63,692 nt of DNA from Methanothermobacter sp049720995 (GCF_049720995.1 NZ_JBNASF010000007.1:1-63692), one strand, 5' to 3'. Numbered from the stretch's first letter, positions 1 through 8,912 are shown. Numbers and translations: made by a program. The notes: generated by a model from the sequence alone, not told the origin.

Positions 1-79
1 GAGGCTTGGATCTGCGAGTTTGATCGTGTCATTGGTGATTTCATTTATTACGGTGTAGTGTCCCATGCCGTCATTGATG
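1..79 (-). pseudogene. Fragment copied from the C39-peptidase-like gene
   Basis: These 79 bases are identical to 979-1057, an internal part of the minus-strand C39-peptidase-like gene at 514-1470, in the same orientation. The reading frame runs back in frame only to a stop at 118-120, with no ATG, GTG or TTG between, so the copy cannot encode the signal peptide or the catalytic Cys region. It is either a truncated paralogue continuing left of the window or a recombination remnant. The fragment lies just beyond the 3' end of the 121-residue membrane protein gene. Confidence 0.6.
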
Positions 80-101
80 TTGTGGTGGGGTCTGCGGAAA
101 C

Positions 102-467
102 TCAGAGGGATTTTGATCTAGCTTTCGATATAACATTGTCTATCATGGATCCTAATGTCATCAGTATTAGGACCATGAAAAGGTATCCAATTAAGGCTAT
201 GAAAAAGAGTCCACCATGAGCAGATAGTAGTGTCCAGGTTGATGAAATATTGTGGTGAATCATCGATCTCAGTAATCCTCCCAGTAATCCTATGAATAAA
301 GATATTATGGCTGTTATAATCATGTTAACCTCTTTTTCTTCCATCTTACTGAAATGTGCGATAAAGAATCCTGCCAGGATAACAAAGGACAAAGCTAGAG
401 GGAATGTCACTATCAAGGAGATGAGAAGCATTGACAAACCAATTAGCAGGACATATGCCCGTTTCAT
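102..467 (-). CDS. Small polytopic membrane protein, unknown function
   Basis: A 121-residue protein with about four hydrophobic segments: near residues 5-20, 22-38, 50-68 and 86-106. A short charged loop (KMEEKEV) lies between segments 2 and 3, and the C-terminus is basic. I recognise no family. The ATG is preceded by a GGAGGT ribosome binding site nine bases upstream, which supports the start. It lies 46 bp downstream of the secreted C39-like protein on the same strand, so the two may be cotranscribed. Its stop falls just before the copied peptidase fragment, suggesting that this region has been rearranged. Confidence 0.6.
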   Translation of the reverse strand: MKRAYVLLIGLSMLLISLIVTFPLALSFVILAGFFIAHFSKMEEKEVNMIITAIISLFIGLLGGLLRSMIHHNISSTWTLLSAHGGLFFIALIGYLFMVLILMTLGSMIDNVISKARSKSL

Positions 468-513
468 TTTTCACATACCTCCGAATGATACTCATATTCC
501 ACACTTAATTTCT

Positions 514-1470
514 TCATGCCGCATACATATATCCCACGCGCCGATACCAATCCATATAGCGATCACCATAAGTCTTACAGCGAGCATAATAATAGTCAAA
601 GCCATCAGCATCCAGCGTACAAGCACACCGCACCATTTGGGCTGTATAAGAGACTATATGGAATCCATAATAGGCACGGACACGCACAGGATACCAACCA
701 TGCCAATGATAAGAACACCGCCACTTCCATGGATGCCAATGTTTATGTCTCCATTTTTTACCTTTGATGTTCTGCATTTCCTCATCAGTCAGAGTTCTGT
801 TGTCTGCCTGCACATCAGAGGCGGTATCTGTCAGGTTATTTATGGGTTCTGATGAGTTTGTATTCTTGTTGCTTTGATCTGTAGTTTCGTTGACCTGTGG
901 ATTATTGGGATCCCTTATAACCAGTGCATATCCGCTATAAATCTCAGCGAACTTTTCTATATTCATTTCGATGTTCCTGAGGCTTGGATCTGCGAGTTTG
1001 ATCGTGTCATTGGTGATTTCATTTATTACGGTGTAGTGTCCCATGCCGTCATTGATGGTATAGGCGATCATGTTTTCTTTGAGTTCAGATGTGTTTAGTT
1101 TCATGCCGGTTGCGTTCACCCCCTTGGCCCTGCTGGCTTCCAGGAGGCCCTGCATGGTGGTCCCGTCCTCGGTTGTTCTGGCAAGGCCTGCGAGTTCATC
1201 CTCTGTGGTGTTCACTCCAAGTCTCTGGAGGACGGTGGCGAGTGCTGCGGGTCCGCAGGTGTAGTTCCTTGTCTGGAGGACCACACCCTCAGAATCCACT
1301 GTAACATTAAGGGTCAGTGCACCCGTTACATCATCCCCCTGTGCTTCAAGGACTGTACAGTTGTCTGCGCAGGCCGTGTTATCCGGTGTGGAGTTTTCTG
1401 CAGCGGCTGAAGAGTTAACAGACACCGCGAGGAGGAGCACGACCAGCAACAGGACATAAAAACCTCTCAC
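514..1470 (-). CDS. Secreted C39-like peptidase-domain protein with a Trp/His/Tyr-rich tail
   Basis: A 318-residue protein. I place the start at the GTG at 1470 because a GGAGGTG site lies five bases upstream; a longer reading to 1515 has no such site. Residues 1-23 form a signal peptide (MRGFYVLLLVVLLLAVSVNSSAAA). The NYTCGPAALATVL motif near residue 70 is the catalytic Cys region of the C39 double-glycine-peptidase fold, and GHYTVI supplies the His. A Ser/Thr/Asn-rich linker follows. The last 80 or so residues are packed with Trp, His, Tyr and Arg (for example KKWRHKHWHPWKW) plus several Cys, and match nothing I know. It probably acts outside the membrane, but its substrate is unknown. Part of the gene is duplicated at 1-79. 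Confidence 0.75.
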   Translation of the reverse strand: MRGFYVLLLVVLLLAVSVNSSAAAENSTPDNTACADNCTVLEAQGDDVTGALTLNVTVDSEGVVLQTRNYTCGPAALATVLQRLGVNTTEDELAGLARTTEDGTTMQGLLEASRAKGVNATGMKLNTSELKENMIAYTINDGMGHYTVINEITNDTIKLADPSLRNIEMNIEKFAEIYSGYALVIRDPNNPQVNETTDQSNKNTNSSEPINNLTDTASDVQADNRTLTDEEMQNIKGKKWRHKHWHPWKWRCSYHWHGWYPVRVRAYYGFHIVSYTAQMVRCACTLDADGFDYYYARCKTYGDRYMDWYRRVGYMYAA

Positions 1471-1763
1471 CCAGACACCTCCATTAACTGATAATAATTC
1501 TATACAAAAACTCATATATATTACGGATCAGCAATGAATTATTACGGTGGTTGAAGGCAGTAGGGTGCTGGGATTAAAAAATCACGCATACTTTAAAAAT
1601 GGATAAAATGTCTGAGAGTGTCACGCTTCAAGGCAGTGAGCTGATCAGGGATCATGTTAATCCATGAAATACTTCAGATGATATTCCGCCATTTAACTAG
1701 ATTTATCATGGATTTTAAGGCTATTGCATGATGGGCCCTGTTTTTTCTCCACCATCAATGATC

Positions 1764-2267
1764 TCAGTATATTGAGACCCTCTTGACGCCATCTATTTTA
1801 AGGAAATCCTTGAGCAGACCTCCCGGGATGGGGGTTTCGGTTATTATTGTGAGTCTGGGTGTTTCATCGAGTTCAGGGTCCCCTGCATGGGCCTGCCTTA
1901 TACTTATACCCTTATCTGCGATCAGTCTCGCTGCCGCCGCAAGTATCCCGGGGTTCCGGGCGTCGGCCTCTATCTCCACCACACCGAAGTCAAGTTCACC
2001 TGCAGCGTCCCGCAGAAGGGCTCCTGCCGGCATCATGTTCTCAAAGATGCCCCTCAGTTTCTCGTCCTCCAGTATGGTATTTGCCGTCGCCCTCACGGTC
2101 CTCCGGTCAACCCCCACAGCCCTTGCAAGAGCAACATCGCTTATCTCAACGTCGTCACAGTATATTTTGCCGTTTCTGTCTATTCTGAACCCGAGGTCTA
2201 TGATCTTCCTGGCCACATACATGCGGGAGGGGTATCCCTCAAATCTGTGCTTTATCTGCTTCCACAT
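1764..2267 (-). CDS. trpY: Tryptophan-operon transcription regulator TrpY
   Basis: A 167-residue archaeal regulator, divergent from trpE. Residues 1-60 contain a helix-turn-helix (DVEISDVALARAVGVDRRTVRATANTIL split over two helices), and the rest is an ACT-like ligand-binding domain (LTIITETPIPGGLLKDFLKIDGVKRVSIY at the end). In M. thermautotrophicus TrpY binds TGTACA-type TRP boxes in this intergenic region; it represses its own gene, and with tryptophan also the trp operon. I favour the ATG at 2267 because GGTGA lies five bases upstream, although a GTG start at 2279 (171 residues) is also possible. Family and location agree, so identification is firm. Confidence 0.9.
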   Translation of the reverse strand: MWKQIKHRFEGYPSRMYVARKIIDLGFRIDRNGKIYCDDVEISDVALARAVGVDRRTVRATANTILEDEKLRGIFENMMPAGALLRDAAGELDFGVVEIEADARNPGILAAAARLIADKGISIRQAHAGDPELDETPRLTIITETPIPGGLLKDFLKIDGVKRVSIY

Positions 2268-2279
2268 ACACTTCACCAC

Positions 2280-2369
2280 GTTGATGTATATTATTATACA
2301 GACAAGATTTAAATAGTACCTCCGTGTATATGTACTTTGTGGATACAGAGGTGATATGCGTGTACAGGA
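2280..2369. promoter_or_regulatory. trpY-trpE divergent control region with TRP-box-like sites
   Basis: The spacer holds a TATA-like TTTAAATA at 2308-2315, usable for trpE. TRP-box-like hexamers (consensus TGTACA) are TGTATA at 2285-2290, its inverse TATACA at 2295-2300, TGTATA at 2325-2330, TGTACT at 2331-2336 and a perfect TGTACA at 2361-2366. They flank the TATA box on both sides, as expected for one regulator that controls both directions. The perfect box overlaps the trpE ribosome-binding region. Confidence 0.75.
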
Positions 2370-3764
2370 GTGAATGTTTTTGGCATTACAGAACTGAAAA
2401 ACCCGGTAAAGGAAAAGATAGAATTTAAAGAACCCTTTGAACTATTCAAAAGTATTTATTCTGAATACGACTCATCATTCCTTCTGGAGTCAATGGAAAG
2501 CGACACGGGCCTTGCAAGGTACTCATTCATGGGATTCGAGCCACAGATGATAATAAGGGCCCGCTCAGGTTTTATAGAAGTTGAACACGAGGGATCAAGG
2601 GAGGAGTTTGATACAGAAAACCCCTTTGAATTCATGAGGCAGTTCACAAGACCCGCTGGAAAATCCAGGGGCTTCTGCGGGGGCCTTGTTGGCTACATAT
2701 CCTATCAGGCTGCAAGGTTCTTTGACAGTATCAACCTCAGCCCCGGAAACTTCCCGGACTTTGAATTCGGACTCTTCCTTGACGGTATCATGTTCAATCA
2801 CCTCACAGGAGAATGTAGTTACATCAGCCTAATGGAGAACAGACTCCCGGAAATATCAGAACTGCTGCGCGAGGAAACCCCAACAGGGCACCTTAAATAC
2901 AGGAGCATGGGGACCCTGTTCTCAAGGAGGAGGTACCTTGGAATGGTGGAAGAGGCAAGGGAGAAGATAGCTGAGGGCGAAATATTCCAGGCAGTCCTCT
3001 CAAATGCCACTGACTACAGGCTCCGTGGTGACAGGCTTGCCCTCTACGAGGCCCTCAGGAGGGTTAACCCATCCCCCTACATGTACCACCTGAAACTTGG
3101 CAGCAGGGAGATAACAGGTTCAAGTCCTGAAATGCTCGTCCGTGTGGAGGATAAACAGATTGAAACCTTCCCAATCGCAGGAACCAGGCCAAGGGGGAAA
3201 ACACCCCATGAGGATGAGAGAATAGCGGCGGAACTGCTGTCAGATGAGAAGGAACTTGCAGAGCACCTCATGCTCGTTGACCTTGCAAGGAACGACCTCG
3301 GGAGAATATCTGAGTTTGGCACGGTCCAGGTACCGGAGTACATGACCATAAGGAGGTTCTCCCATGTTCAGCACATCCTCTCCCATGTAACCGGCAGACT
3401 CAGGAAGGGCATGGACGCCTTTGATGCCCTTGGAGCGGTATTCCCGGCGGGTACAGTGAGTGGAGCACCCAAAATAAGGGCTATGGAGATAATAGAGTCA
3501 CTTGAGGGGGTGCCGAGGAATGCCTACGCCGGTGCCCTGGGCTATCTCTCACTGAACGGTAACGCAGACTTCGCAATAACCATAAGATCCATGGTCGCTG
3601 AGGGAGCATATGGAAGAATACAGGCAGGGGCAGGTATAGTACATGACTCCGTACCTGAGAGGGAATACGTGGAGTGCCAGAACAAGGCCATGGCGGTCCT
3701 TAAATCAATGGAACTGGCAGGTGAGGGCTTTGATTCTGATGAACCATTTATCGCCAGGAGGTGA
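2370..3764 (+). CDS. trpE: Anthranilate synthase component I
   Basis: A 464-residue TrpE that converts chorismate and ammonia or glutamine to anthranilate, with TrpG as its glutamine amidotransferase. The N-terminal LLES motif near residue 38 is the tryptophan feedback-inhibition site of the family. The chorismate-binding domain shows PIAGTRPRG near residue 267, LVDLARNDLGR, and GTVSGAPKIRAMEII. The GTG start is inferred from homology: the best upstream ribosome binding site (GAGGTGAT at 2348-2355) is 14 bases away and better placed for other codons (see findings). It is the first gene of the seven-gene operon. Confidence 0.96.
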   Translation: MNVFGITELKNPVKEKIEFKEPFELFKSIYSEYDSSFLLESMESDTGLARYSFMGFEPQMIIRARSGFIEVEHEGSREEFDTENPFEFMRQFTRPAGKSRGFCGGLVGYISYQAARFFDSINLSPGNFPDFEFGLFLDGIMFNHLTGECSYISLMENRLPEISELLREETPTGHLKYRSMGTLFSRRRYLGMVEEAREKIAEGEIFQAVLSNATDYRLRGDRLALYEALRRVNPSPYMYHLKLGSREITGSSPEMLVRVEDKQIETFPIAGTRPRGKTPHEDERIAAELLSDEKELAEHLMLVDLARNDLGRISEFGTVQVPEYMTIRRFSHVQHILSHVTGRLRKGMDAFDALGAVFPAGTVSGAPKIRAMEIIESLEGVPRNAYAGALGYLSLNGNADFAITIRSMVAEGAYGRIQAGAGIVHDSVPEREYVECQNKAMAVLKSMELAGEGFDSDEPFIARR

Positions 3765-3769
3765 TGGTC

Positions 3770-4354
3770 GTGATCCTGATAATTGATAACTATGACTCAT
3801 TCACCCATAACCTCTACCAGCTTGCAGGGGAGATCCTCAGGGATGAGGGGATGGATGAGGAGATAATGGTCCTCAGGAACGATGAGGCCAGGATATCAGA
3901 TCTTAGGGCCCTGGATCCAGAAAAGATAATCATATCCCCGGGTCCTGGCAATCCTTCAAGGAGGAGTGACTTCGGTGTTTGCATGGATGTGATAGGGGAA
4001 TTCACGGACAGGCCCCTCCTGGGGGTATGCCTTGGACACCAGGGCATATTCCACGCCTTTGGCGGAAGGGTTGACCAGGGGGAACCGGTTCATGGAAAGA
4101 TAGTTGAGGTATTCCATGACGGATCAGAACTCTTCAGGGACGTTCCAAATCCCTTCAGGGCAACCAGGTACCATTCACTCGTATGCAGACCCGAAGACAC
4201 ACCTGCAGATATAGAGGTAACTGCTGTGACATCAGATGAAATTATAATGGCCATAAAGCACAGAGAATATCCAGTCTACGGGCTGCAGTTTCACCCGGAG
4301 TCAGCCGGAACCCCAAGCGGAAGAACCGTCATTAGAAATTTCCTCAGGATGTGA
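3770..4354 (+). CDS. trpG: Anthranilate synthase component II (glutamine amidotransferase)
   Basis: A 194-residue class I glutamine amidotransferase that feeds ammonia to TrpE. Visible features are the IIDNYDSFTHNL N-terminus, ISPGPGNP, the catalytic Cys in GVCLGHQG (near residue 87) and the His/Glu pair in LQFHPES near residue 173. I choose GTG at 3770 because AGGAGGTGA (3756-3764) lies five bases upstream. The upstream in-frame GTG at 3761 sits inside that site. The trpE stop codon is part of the ribosome binding site, indicating coupling. Confidence 0.95.
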   Translation: MILIIDNYDSFTHNLYQLAGEILRDEGMDEEIMVLRNDEARISDLRALDPEKIIISPGPGNPSRRSDFGVCMDVIGEFTDRPLLGVCLGHQGIFHAFGGRVDQGEPVHGKIVEVFHDGSELFRDVPNPFRATRYHSLVCRPEDTPADIEVTAVTSDEIIMAIKHREYPVYGLQFHPESAGTPSGRTVIRNFLRM

Positions 4355-4358
4355 ACAC

Positions 4359-5177
4359 ATGCTCAGGGATATTATAAGGTCAAAGAAACTCGAAGTTAAG
4401 GAACTCATGAAAAAAACACCCCTCAGCATCCTAAGGGATGATATAACAGTCATGGACGAGCCAGTGAGCTTTCCAGCTGCAGTGGGAGGAGGCAAAGTAT
4501 CTCTCATATGCGAATACAAGAGGGCATCACCATCAATGGGCAGAATATCAGAGAGGGGCCTTGAAGAGATGATGGGGGTATACCGGGACCTCGCCGATGC
4601 AGTATCCATAGTAACCGACGGCAAATACTTCAAAGGCTCCCTGGATCTGCTGACCAGGGCCACAGATTACGGTAAACCCCTGCTCATGAAGGACTTCCTG
4701 GTCGACGAGTACCAGATCTACCAGGCAAGGGTATCGGGGGCATCCTCGGTTCTCCTAATCACAGGCGTATTTCCTGATCTTGAGGCAGGGATTCAAAAAT
4801 GCAGGGAGCTCTCAATGGAGCCACTGGTGGAGTGTCACACATCACTTGACGTCTTCAGGGCCCTTGAAGCAGGTGCGGAGATAATAGGTGTGAACAACAG
4901 GGACCTTGAAACCTTCGAGGTGGACCTTGAAAGAACCCATGCACTGGCGCCCCTCGTACCCGATGAACTCATACTCGTATCAGAGAGTGGTGTCAGGGGC
5001 CCCGAGGATGCTGAGATACTGGCAGGTTACGGTGCAGATGCTCTGCTCATCGGCACAGCACCCATGTCGGCCCAGAACCCACGGGAACTCCTTGAGGAGA
5101 TAATAGATGCGGTGAGCCAGTGCAGAGACCGGAGAAGAAGGTACACGGGGGATGAATTCTTTGAACAGTTCGCATGA
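4359..5177 (+). CDS. trpC: Indole-3-glycerol phosphate synthase
   Basis: A 272-residue TIM-barrel enzyme that closes the ring of carboxyphenylamino-deoxyribulose phosphate to indoleglycerol phosphate. Catalytic elements are CEYKRASPS (first Lys), LLMKDF (second Lys), PLVECHT (Glu), GVNNRDL and the phosphate-binding SESGV plus ALLIGTA. The length is typical for a monofunctional archaeal enzyme. The gene begins 4 bp after trpG and its end overlaps trpF by 26 bp. Confidence 0.95.
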   Translation: MLRDIIRSKKLEVKELMKKTPLSILRDDITVMDEPVSFPAAVGGGKVSLICEYKRASPSMGRISERGLEEMMGVYRDLADAVSIVTDGKYFKGSLDLLTRATDYGKPLLMKDFLVDEYQIYQARVSGASSVLLITGVFPDLEAGIQKCRELSMEPLVECHTSLDVFRALEAGAEIIGVNNRDLETFEVDLERTHALAPLVPDELILVSESGVRGPEDAEILAGYGADALLIGTAPMSAQNPRELLEEIIDAVSQCRDRRRRYTGDEFFEQFA

Positions 5178-5886
5178 GTCCCTGGCAGATGTACTCGTAA
5201 AGATCTGCGGTATAAAAAGGCCAGAGGACGCAATACTGGCAGATAAACTTGGTGCTGACCTCCTGGGCCTCATACACATAGAAAGATCTCCCAGACACCT
5301 CACAGGAAGGGAACTGGAGGACATCCTGTCACTCATACCTCCTGAGAAGGCCGTGATCGTCCTTGAACCCTCCGATCCAGTGGAGGTGGCTGAGGTTATT
5401 GAGAGAACAGGTGTGGAGAGAATCCAGCTCCACTCCATCTCATGTGAAGATGCCAGGGGCATAAAGAGGGTACTCACTGAAAAAGGGTTTAATCCAGGGA
5501 TAACAGTCGCAGTCCCACCGGAGCCCGGTGCACTGGATGTTCTTGACCACATCCCGTGTTCATGTGTCCTGCTTGATTCCAGCTCCGGTGGTAGAACAGG
5601 GGGGACGGGGAGGATGATTCCACCCGAACTGGCCCTCGGGATGCTCCGCCTCATAAGAAGTCATGAAAGCGCACCGGAGGTGGCCCTTGCAGGGGGCCTT
5701 GGACCATCCACTGTGAGGCTTAACCCTGAATACTTACTGGAATTCGATTGTCTGGACTTCAACTCTGGCATTGAGGCTGCACCGGGGATAAAGGATCATG
5801 CAATGATGTTTGAACTCATGGAGTGCATGGGGAGGACGGGCGGACTTCAGAAACCGTCCAGGTTACAGAGAGGTGAGTTATCATGA
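5152..5886 (+). CDS. trpF: Phosphoribosylanthranilate isomerase
   Basis: A 244-residue TIM barrel that performs the Amadori rearrangement of phosphoribosylanthranilate. The catalytic Cys lies in VKICGI near residue 19. The general-acid Asp lies in VLLDSSSGG near residue 143, and LAGGLGPSTV binds the phosphate. It starts inside the 3' end of trpC. I use ATG 5152, and an in-frame TTG at 5161 is an alternative. The protein is somewhat longer than the usual 200-220 residues because of a tail after the last barrel strand (GRTGGLQKPSRLQRGELS). Confidence 0.93.
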   Translation: MNSLNSSHESLADVLVKICGIKRPEDAILADKLGADLLGLIHIERSPRHLTGRELEDILSLIPPEKAVIVLEPSDPVEVAEVIERTGVERIQLHSISCEDARGIKRVLTEKGFNPGITVAVPPEPGALDVLDHIPCSCVLLDSSSGGRTGGTGRMIPPELALGMLRLIRSHESAPEVALAGGLGPSTVRLNPEYLLEFDCLDFNSGIEAAPGIKDHAMMFELMECMGRTGGLQKPSRLQRGELS

Positions 5887-7061
5887 TAATGGATGGAAAA
5901 TTCGGTAAATATGGAGGCATATTCGTGCCGGAGCTTCTTATACCGGCACTTGAGGAACTTGAGAGGGCCTTCCTCCATTACAGGGATGACAGGAAGTTCA
6001 TGGCTGAACTCGAGTACCATCTCCGGGAGTACGCTGGAAGGCCCACAGGCCTTTACTATGCCCGGAACCTGTCAGAGAAACTTGGATGCAGGGTGTACCT
6101 CAAGAGGGAGGACATGCTGCACACAGGGGCCCACAAGATAAACAACACCATAGGCCAGGCTCTGCTCGCAAGGTACATGGGCAAGACCAGGATCATAGCC
6201 GAGACAGGCGCAGGTCAGCACGGGATAGCCACAGCAGCTGCTGGGGCCCTGTTTGGAATGGACGTTGATATCTACATGGGCACAGAGGATGTTGAGAGGC
6301 AGAGGCTCAATGTATTCAGAATGGAGGTATCTGGTGCGGAGGTCATACCGGTCGACTCAGGTTCAAGGACCCTTAAGGACGCCATAAATGAGGCCATGAG
6401 GGACTGGATAAGCAGCTTGGATGACACCCACTACCTCATAGGTTCCACCATGGGCCCCCACCCCTACCCGACCATGGTGAAGCACTTCCAGAGCATCATA
6501 GGAAGGGAGGCCAGGAAACAGATACTTGAAATTGAGGGTGAACTCCCTGATACAGTAATAGCCTGTGTTGGTGGAGGTAGCAACGCCATAGGTATATTCT
6601 CAGCCTTCATGGACGATGATGTTGAACTGATAGGTGCAGAGGGAGGGGGTGAAGGTATAGAGTCAGGTAACCATGGAGCAACCCTATCTGCTGGTTCAGA
6701 GGGTGTGCTGCACGGGTCACTTTCATATGTACTCCAGGATGATGATGGACAGATAAATGAGGCCCATTCGGTTTCAGCGGGCCTTGACTATCCAGGTGTT
6801 GGTCCAGAGCATGCATACCTCATGGAGACCGGAAGGGCAAAATATGAGCCGGTAACCGACGCTGAGGCTCTCAGGGGCTTCAGACTTCTCTCCAGGTGCG
6901 AGGGTATAATGCCGGCGCTTGAAAGCGCCCATGCCATAGCCTGTCTTGAAAAATACGCCTCCAGACCTGAAAACAGGGGAAAGACTGTTATCGTTAACCT
7001 TTCAGGAAGGGGAGACAAGGACATGTTCCTTGCAGCAGGTCTTCTGGGGGTGGATGTATGA
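5883..7061 (+). CDS. trpB: Tryptophan synthase beta chain
   Basis: A 392-residue PLP enzyme that condenses indole with serine to give tryptophan. The PLP Lys lies in GAHKINN near residue 84, with the phosphate-binding GGGSNAIG and the ETGAGQHG loop. The N-terminal KYGGIFVPE is typical of TrpB1, the form that pairs with TrpA. The ATG overlaps the trpF stop by 4 bp, and GAGGTGA lies six bases upstream. Confidence 0.96.
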   Translation: MIMDGKFGKYGGIFVPELLIPALEELERAFLHYRDDRKFMAELEYHLREYAGRPTGLYYARNLSEKLGCRVYLKREDMLHTGAHKINNTIGQALLARYMGKTRIIAETGAGQHGIATAAAGALFGMDVDIYMGTEDVERQRLNVFRMEVSGAEVIPVDSGSRTLKDAINEAMRDWISSLDDTHYLIGSTMGPHPYPTMVKHFQSIIGREARKQILEIEGELPDTVIACVGGGSNAIGIFSAFMDDDVELIGAEGGGEGIESGNHGATLSAGSEGVLHGSLSYVLQDDDGQINEAHSVSAGLDYPGVGPEHAYLMETGRAKYEPVTDAEALRGFRLLSRCEGIMPALESAHAIACLEKYASRPENRGKTVIVNLSGRGDKDMFLAAGLLGVDV

Positions 7062-7855
7062 ATTACGCTGAAATGTTCGGCAGGGTTGAGGGATGCGCCT
7101 TTGTCCCATTTGTGGTTGCAGGAGATCCTGACATGGAGACCTCAGTTGAGATCATAAGGACACTTGTGGATGCCGGTGCAGATGCCCTTGAAATAGGCTT
7201 CCCATTCTCTGACCCCATAGCAGACGGTACAAGTGTACAGGAGGCCGATCTGAGGGCTTTAAATTCCGGGGTAACCACTGATGACTGTTTCAGATTGATA
7301 GGGAGGATAAGGGAATTCACTTCGATACCTGTGGGTCTTCTTGTATACTACAACCTGATATACCGCATGGGTGTCGATGAATTCTACAGGAGGGCAGCCG
7401 AGGCTGGTGTTACAGGTATCCTTGCGGCGGACCTTCCCCCAGAGGAGGCCGGTGATGCCCTCAGGGCGGCTGAAAGGTATGGAATTGATCAGATCTTTAT
7501 AGTTGCACCCACAACAGACAATCAGCGCCTAAGGATGATCTCTGAGGTTTCCTCAGGGTTCCATTACCTTGTATCGGTTATGGGTGTCACTGGTGCAAGA
7601 TCCAGGGTTGAGGAGAGCACACTTGAACTCATAGAGAGGGTTAAGGATGCAGGAAGCCTTCCGGTGATGGTCGGCTTTGGTGTTTCACAGCCAGAACATG
7701 TGAGGATGCTTGCTGATGCAGGTGCAGATGGGGTTATAGTTGGAAGCGCAATCATAGACCTGATATCCGGGAACCTTGATGACAGGGAGAAGATGCTTCG
7801 GGAGATATACGAAATGGTCAGAAAAATGAAGACTGCTGCAGGGGTGTCCAGATGA
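7058..7855 (+). CDS. trpA: Tryptophan synthase alpha chain
   Basis: A 265-residue TIM barrel that cleaves indoleglycerol phosphate to indole, passed to TrpB. The catalytic Glu lies in ALEIGFPFSDP near residue 45 and the Asp in AADLPPEEA. VGFGVSQPEHV and GVIVGSAII bind the phosphate. It overlaps both trpB and trpD by 4 bp (ATGA), indicating translational coupling of the last three genes. Confidence 0.96.
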   Translation: MNYAEMFGRVEGCAFVPFVVAGDPDMETSVEIIRTLVDAGADALEIGFPFSDPIADGTSVQEADLRALNSGVTTDDCFRLIGRIREFTSIPVGLLVYYNLIYRMGVDEFYRRAAEAGVTGILAADLPPEEAGDALRAAERYGIDQIFIVAPTTDNQRLRMISEVSSGFHYLVSVMGVTGARSRVEESTLELIERVKDAGSLPVMVGFGVSQPEHVRMLADAGADGVIVGSAIIDLISGNLDDREKMLREIYEMVRKMKTAAGVSR

Positions 7856-8904
7856 GGTTTGAGGGGATAATGAATGATATAATGGATTTCAGGAACCTAA
7901 GTGAGAATGAGGCCCACGATTTAATGGAGATGATAATGGATGGGGAAATTGGGGATGTGCAGATCGCCGCATTACTCACAGCCCTTGCAATGAAGGGGGA
8001 GACCGTGGAGGAGATCACAGGATTTGCAAGGGCAATGAGGGAAAGGGCAGTGAAGGTCAAAACACCGGGCTCCATGAGGGTCGTTGATGCCTGTGGAACA
8101 GGGGGTGACAGGTTCAAATCATACAATGTGAGCACCGCAGCAGCAATAATAGCCGCTGCAGCCGGTGTTAAGGTTGCAAAACACGGCAACAGAGCGGTTA
8201 CAGGCTCATGTGGCGGTGCAGATATACTGGAGGCTGCGGGTGTCAACATAGAACTGGGACCTGAGGCTGCACGCAGGTCACTTGAAACCCTGGGAATAGC
8301 CTTCATGTTTGCCCCCCTCTTCCACAGGGCAACCGCCAGGGTTGCACATGTAAGGAGGGAACTTGGCTTTAAGACGGTATTCAATATACTGGGGCCCCTG
8401 ACATCCCCTGCATCAGCAGAGGTGCAGCTGCTGGGGGTCTTTGACCCCTACCTTGTCGGCCCCGTTGCAGAGGTCCTCAGAAACCTTGATGTGGAGAGGG
8501 CCATGGTTGTCCATGGATTTGACGCTAACATGAACCCTGCAATGGATGAGATATCCACAGTGGGCCCAACCCTTGTGGGGTTCCTTGAGGATGGTGAGAT
8601 GGGGATCGAGAGGCTCATGCCTCTGGATTTTGGTGTTGATACTGGAAAGCTGCAGCATCTGAGGGCTGCATCAACGGTTGATGGAAACCTCAGAATGTTG
8701 CTGGATGTCCTCGCTGGATTGGATGATACACCTGAGAGGAAATCACGTCTTGATATCGCCCTTGCAAATGCAGGTGCACTGATATACCTTGCTGAACTGG
8801 AGGATACACTAAAAGGTGGAACAGAAGCTGCAAGAGAAACAGTTGAATCTGGAGCAGCACTCCGTTTACTGGAAGATTTCGCATCATTCACTCAGAACCT
8901 GTAA
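7852..8904 (+). CDS. trpD: Anthranilate phosphoribosyltransferase
   Basis: A 350-residue enzyme that transfers phosphoribosyl from PRPP to anthranilate. The helical N-terminal domain is followed by the PRPP motif DACGTGGDRFKSYNVSTA and by KHGNRAVTGSCGGADILEAAG. It is the last gene of the operon, with TrpD and TrpG as separate proteins, unlike the fused enterobacterial form. Its stop lies only 8 bp from the 3' end of a tRNA gene on the opposite strand, so transcription of the two converges. Confidence 0.96.
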   Translation: MRFEGIMNDIMDFRNLSENEAHDLMEMIMDGEIGDVQIAALLTALAMKGETVEEITGFARAMRERAVKVKTPGSMRVVDACGTGGDRFKSYNVSTAAAIIAAAAGVKVAKHGNRAVTGSCGGADILEAAGVNIELGPEAARRSLETLGIAFMFAPLFHRATARVAHVRRELGFKTVFNILGPLTSPASAEVQLLGVFDPYLVGPVAEVLRNLDVERAMVVHGFDANMNPAMDEISTVGPTLVGFLEDGEMGIERLMPLDFGVDTGKLQHLRAASTVDGNLRMLLDVLAGLDDTPERKSRLDIALANAGALIYLAELEDTLKGGTEAARETVESGAALRLLEDFASFTQNL

Positions 8905-8912
8905 AAGTGAAT

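Noticed and set aside
292..852. Plus-strand open frame of 186 residues
   Set aside because: It runs antisense to two better supported genes, is rich in Ile/His/Pro without a domain, and lacks a ribosome binding site.
2456..8891. Several long minus-strand frames opposite the trp genes
   Set aside because: They are Ser/Leu-rich mirror frames of conserved enzymes with no recognisable motifs or start signals.
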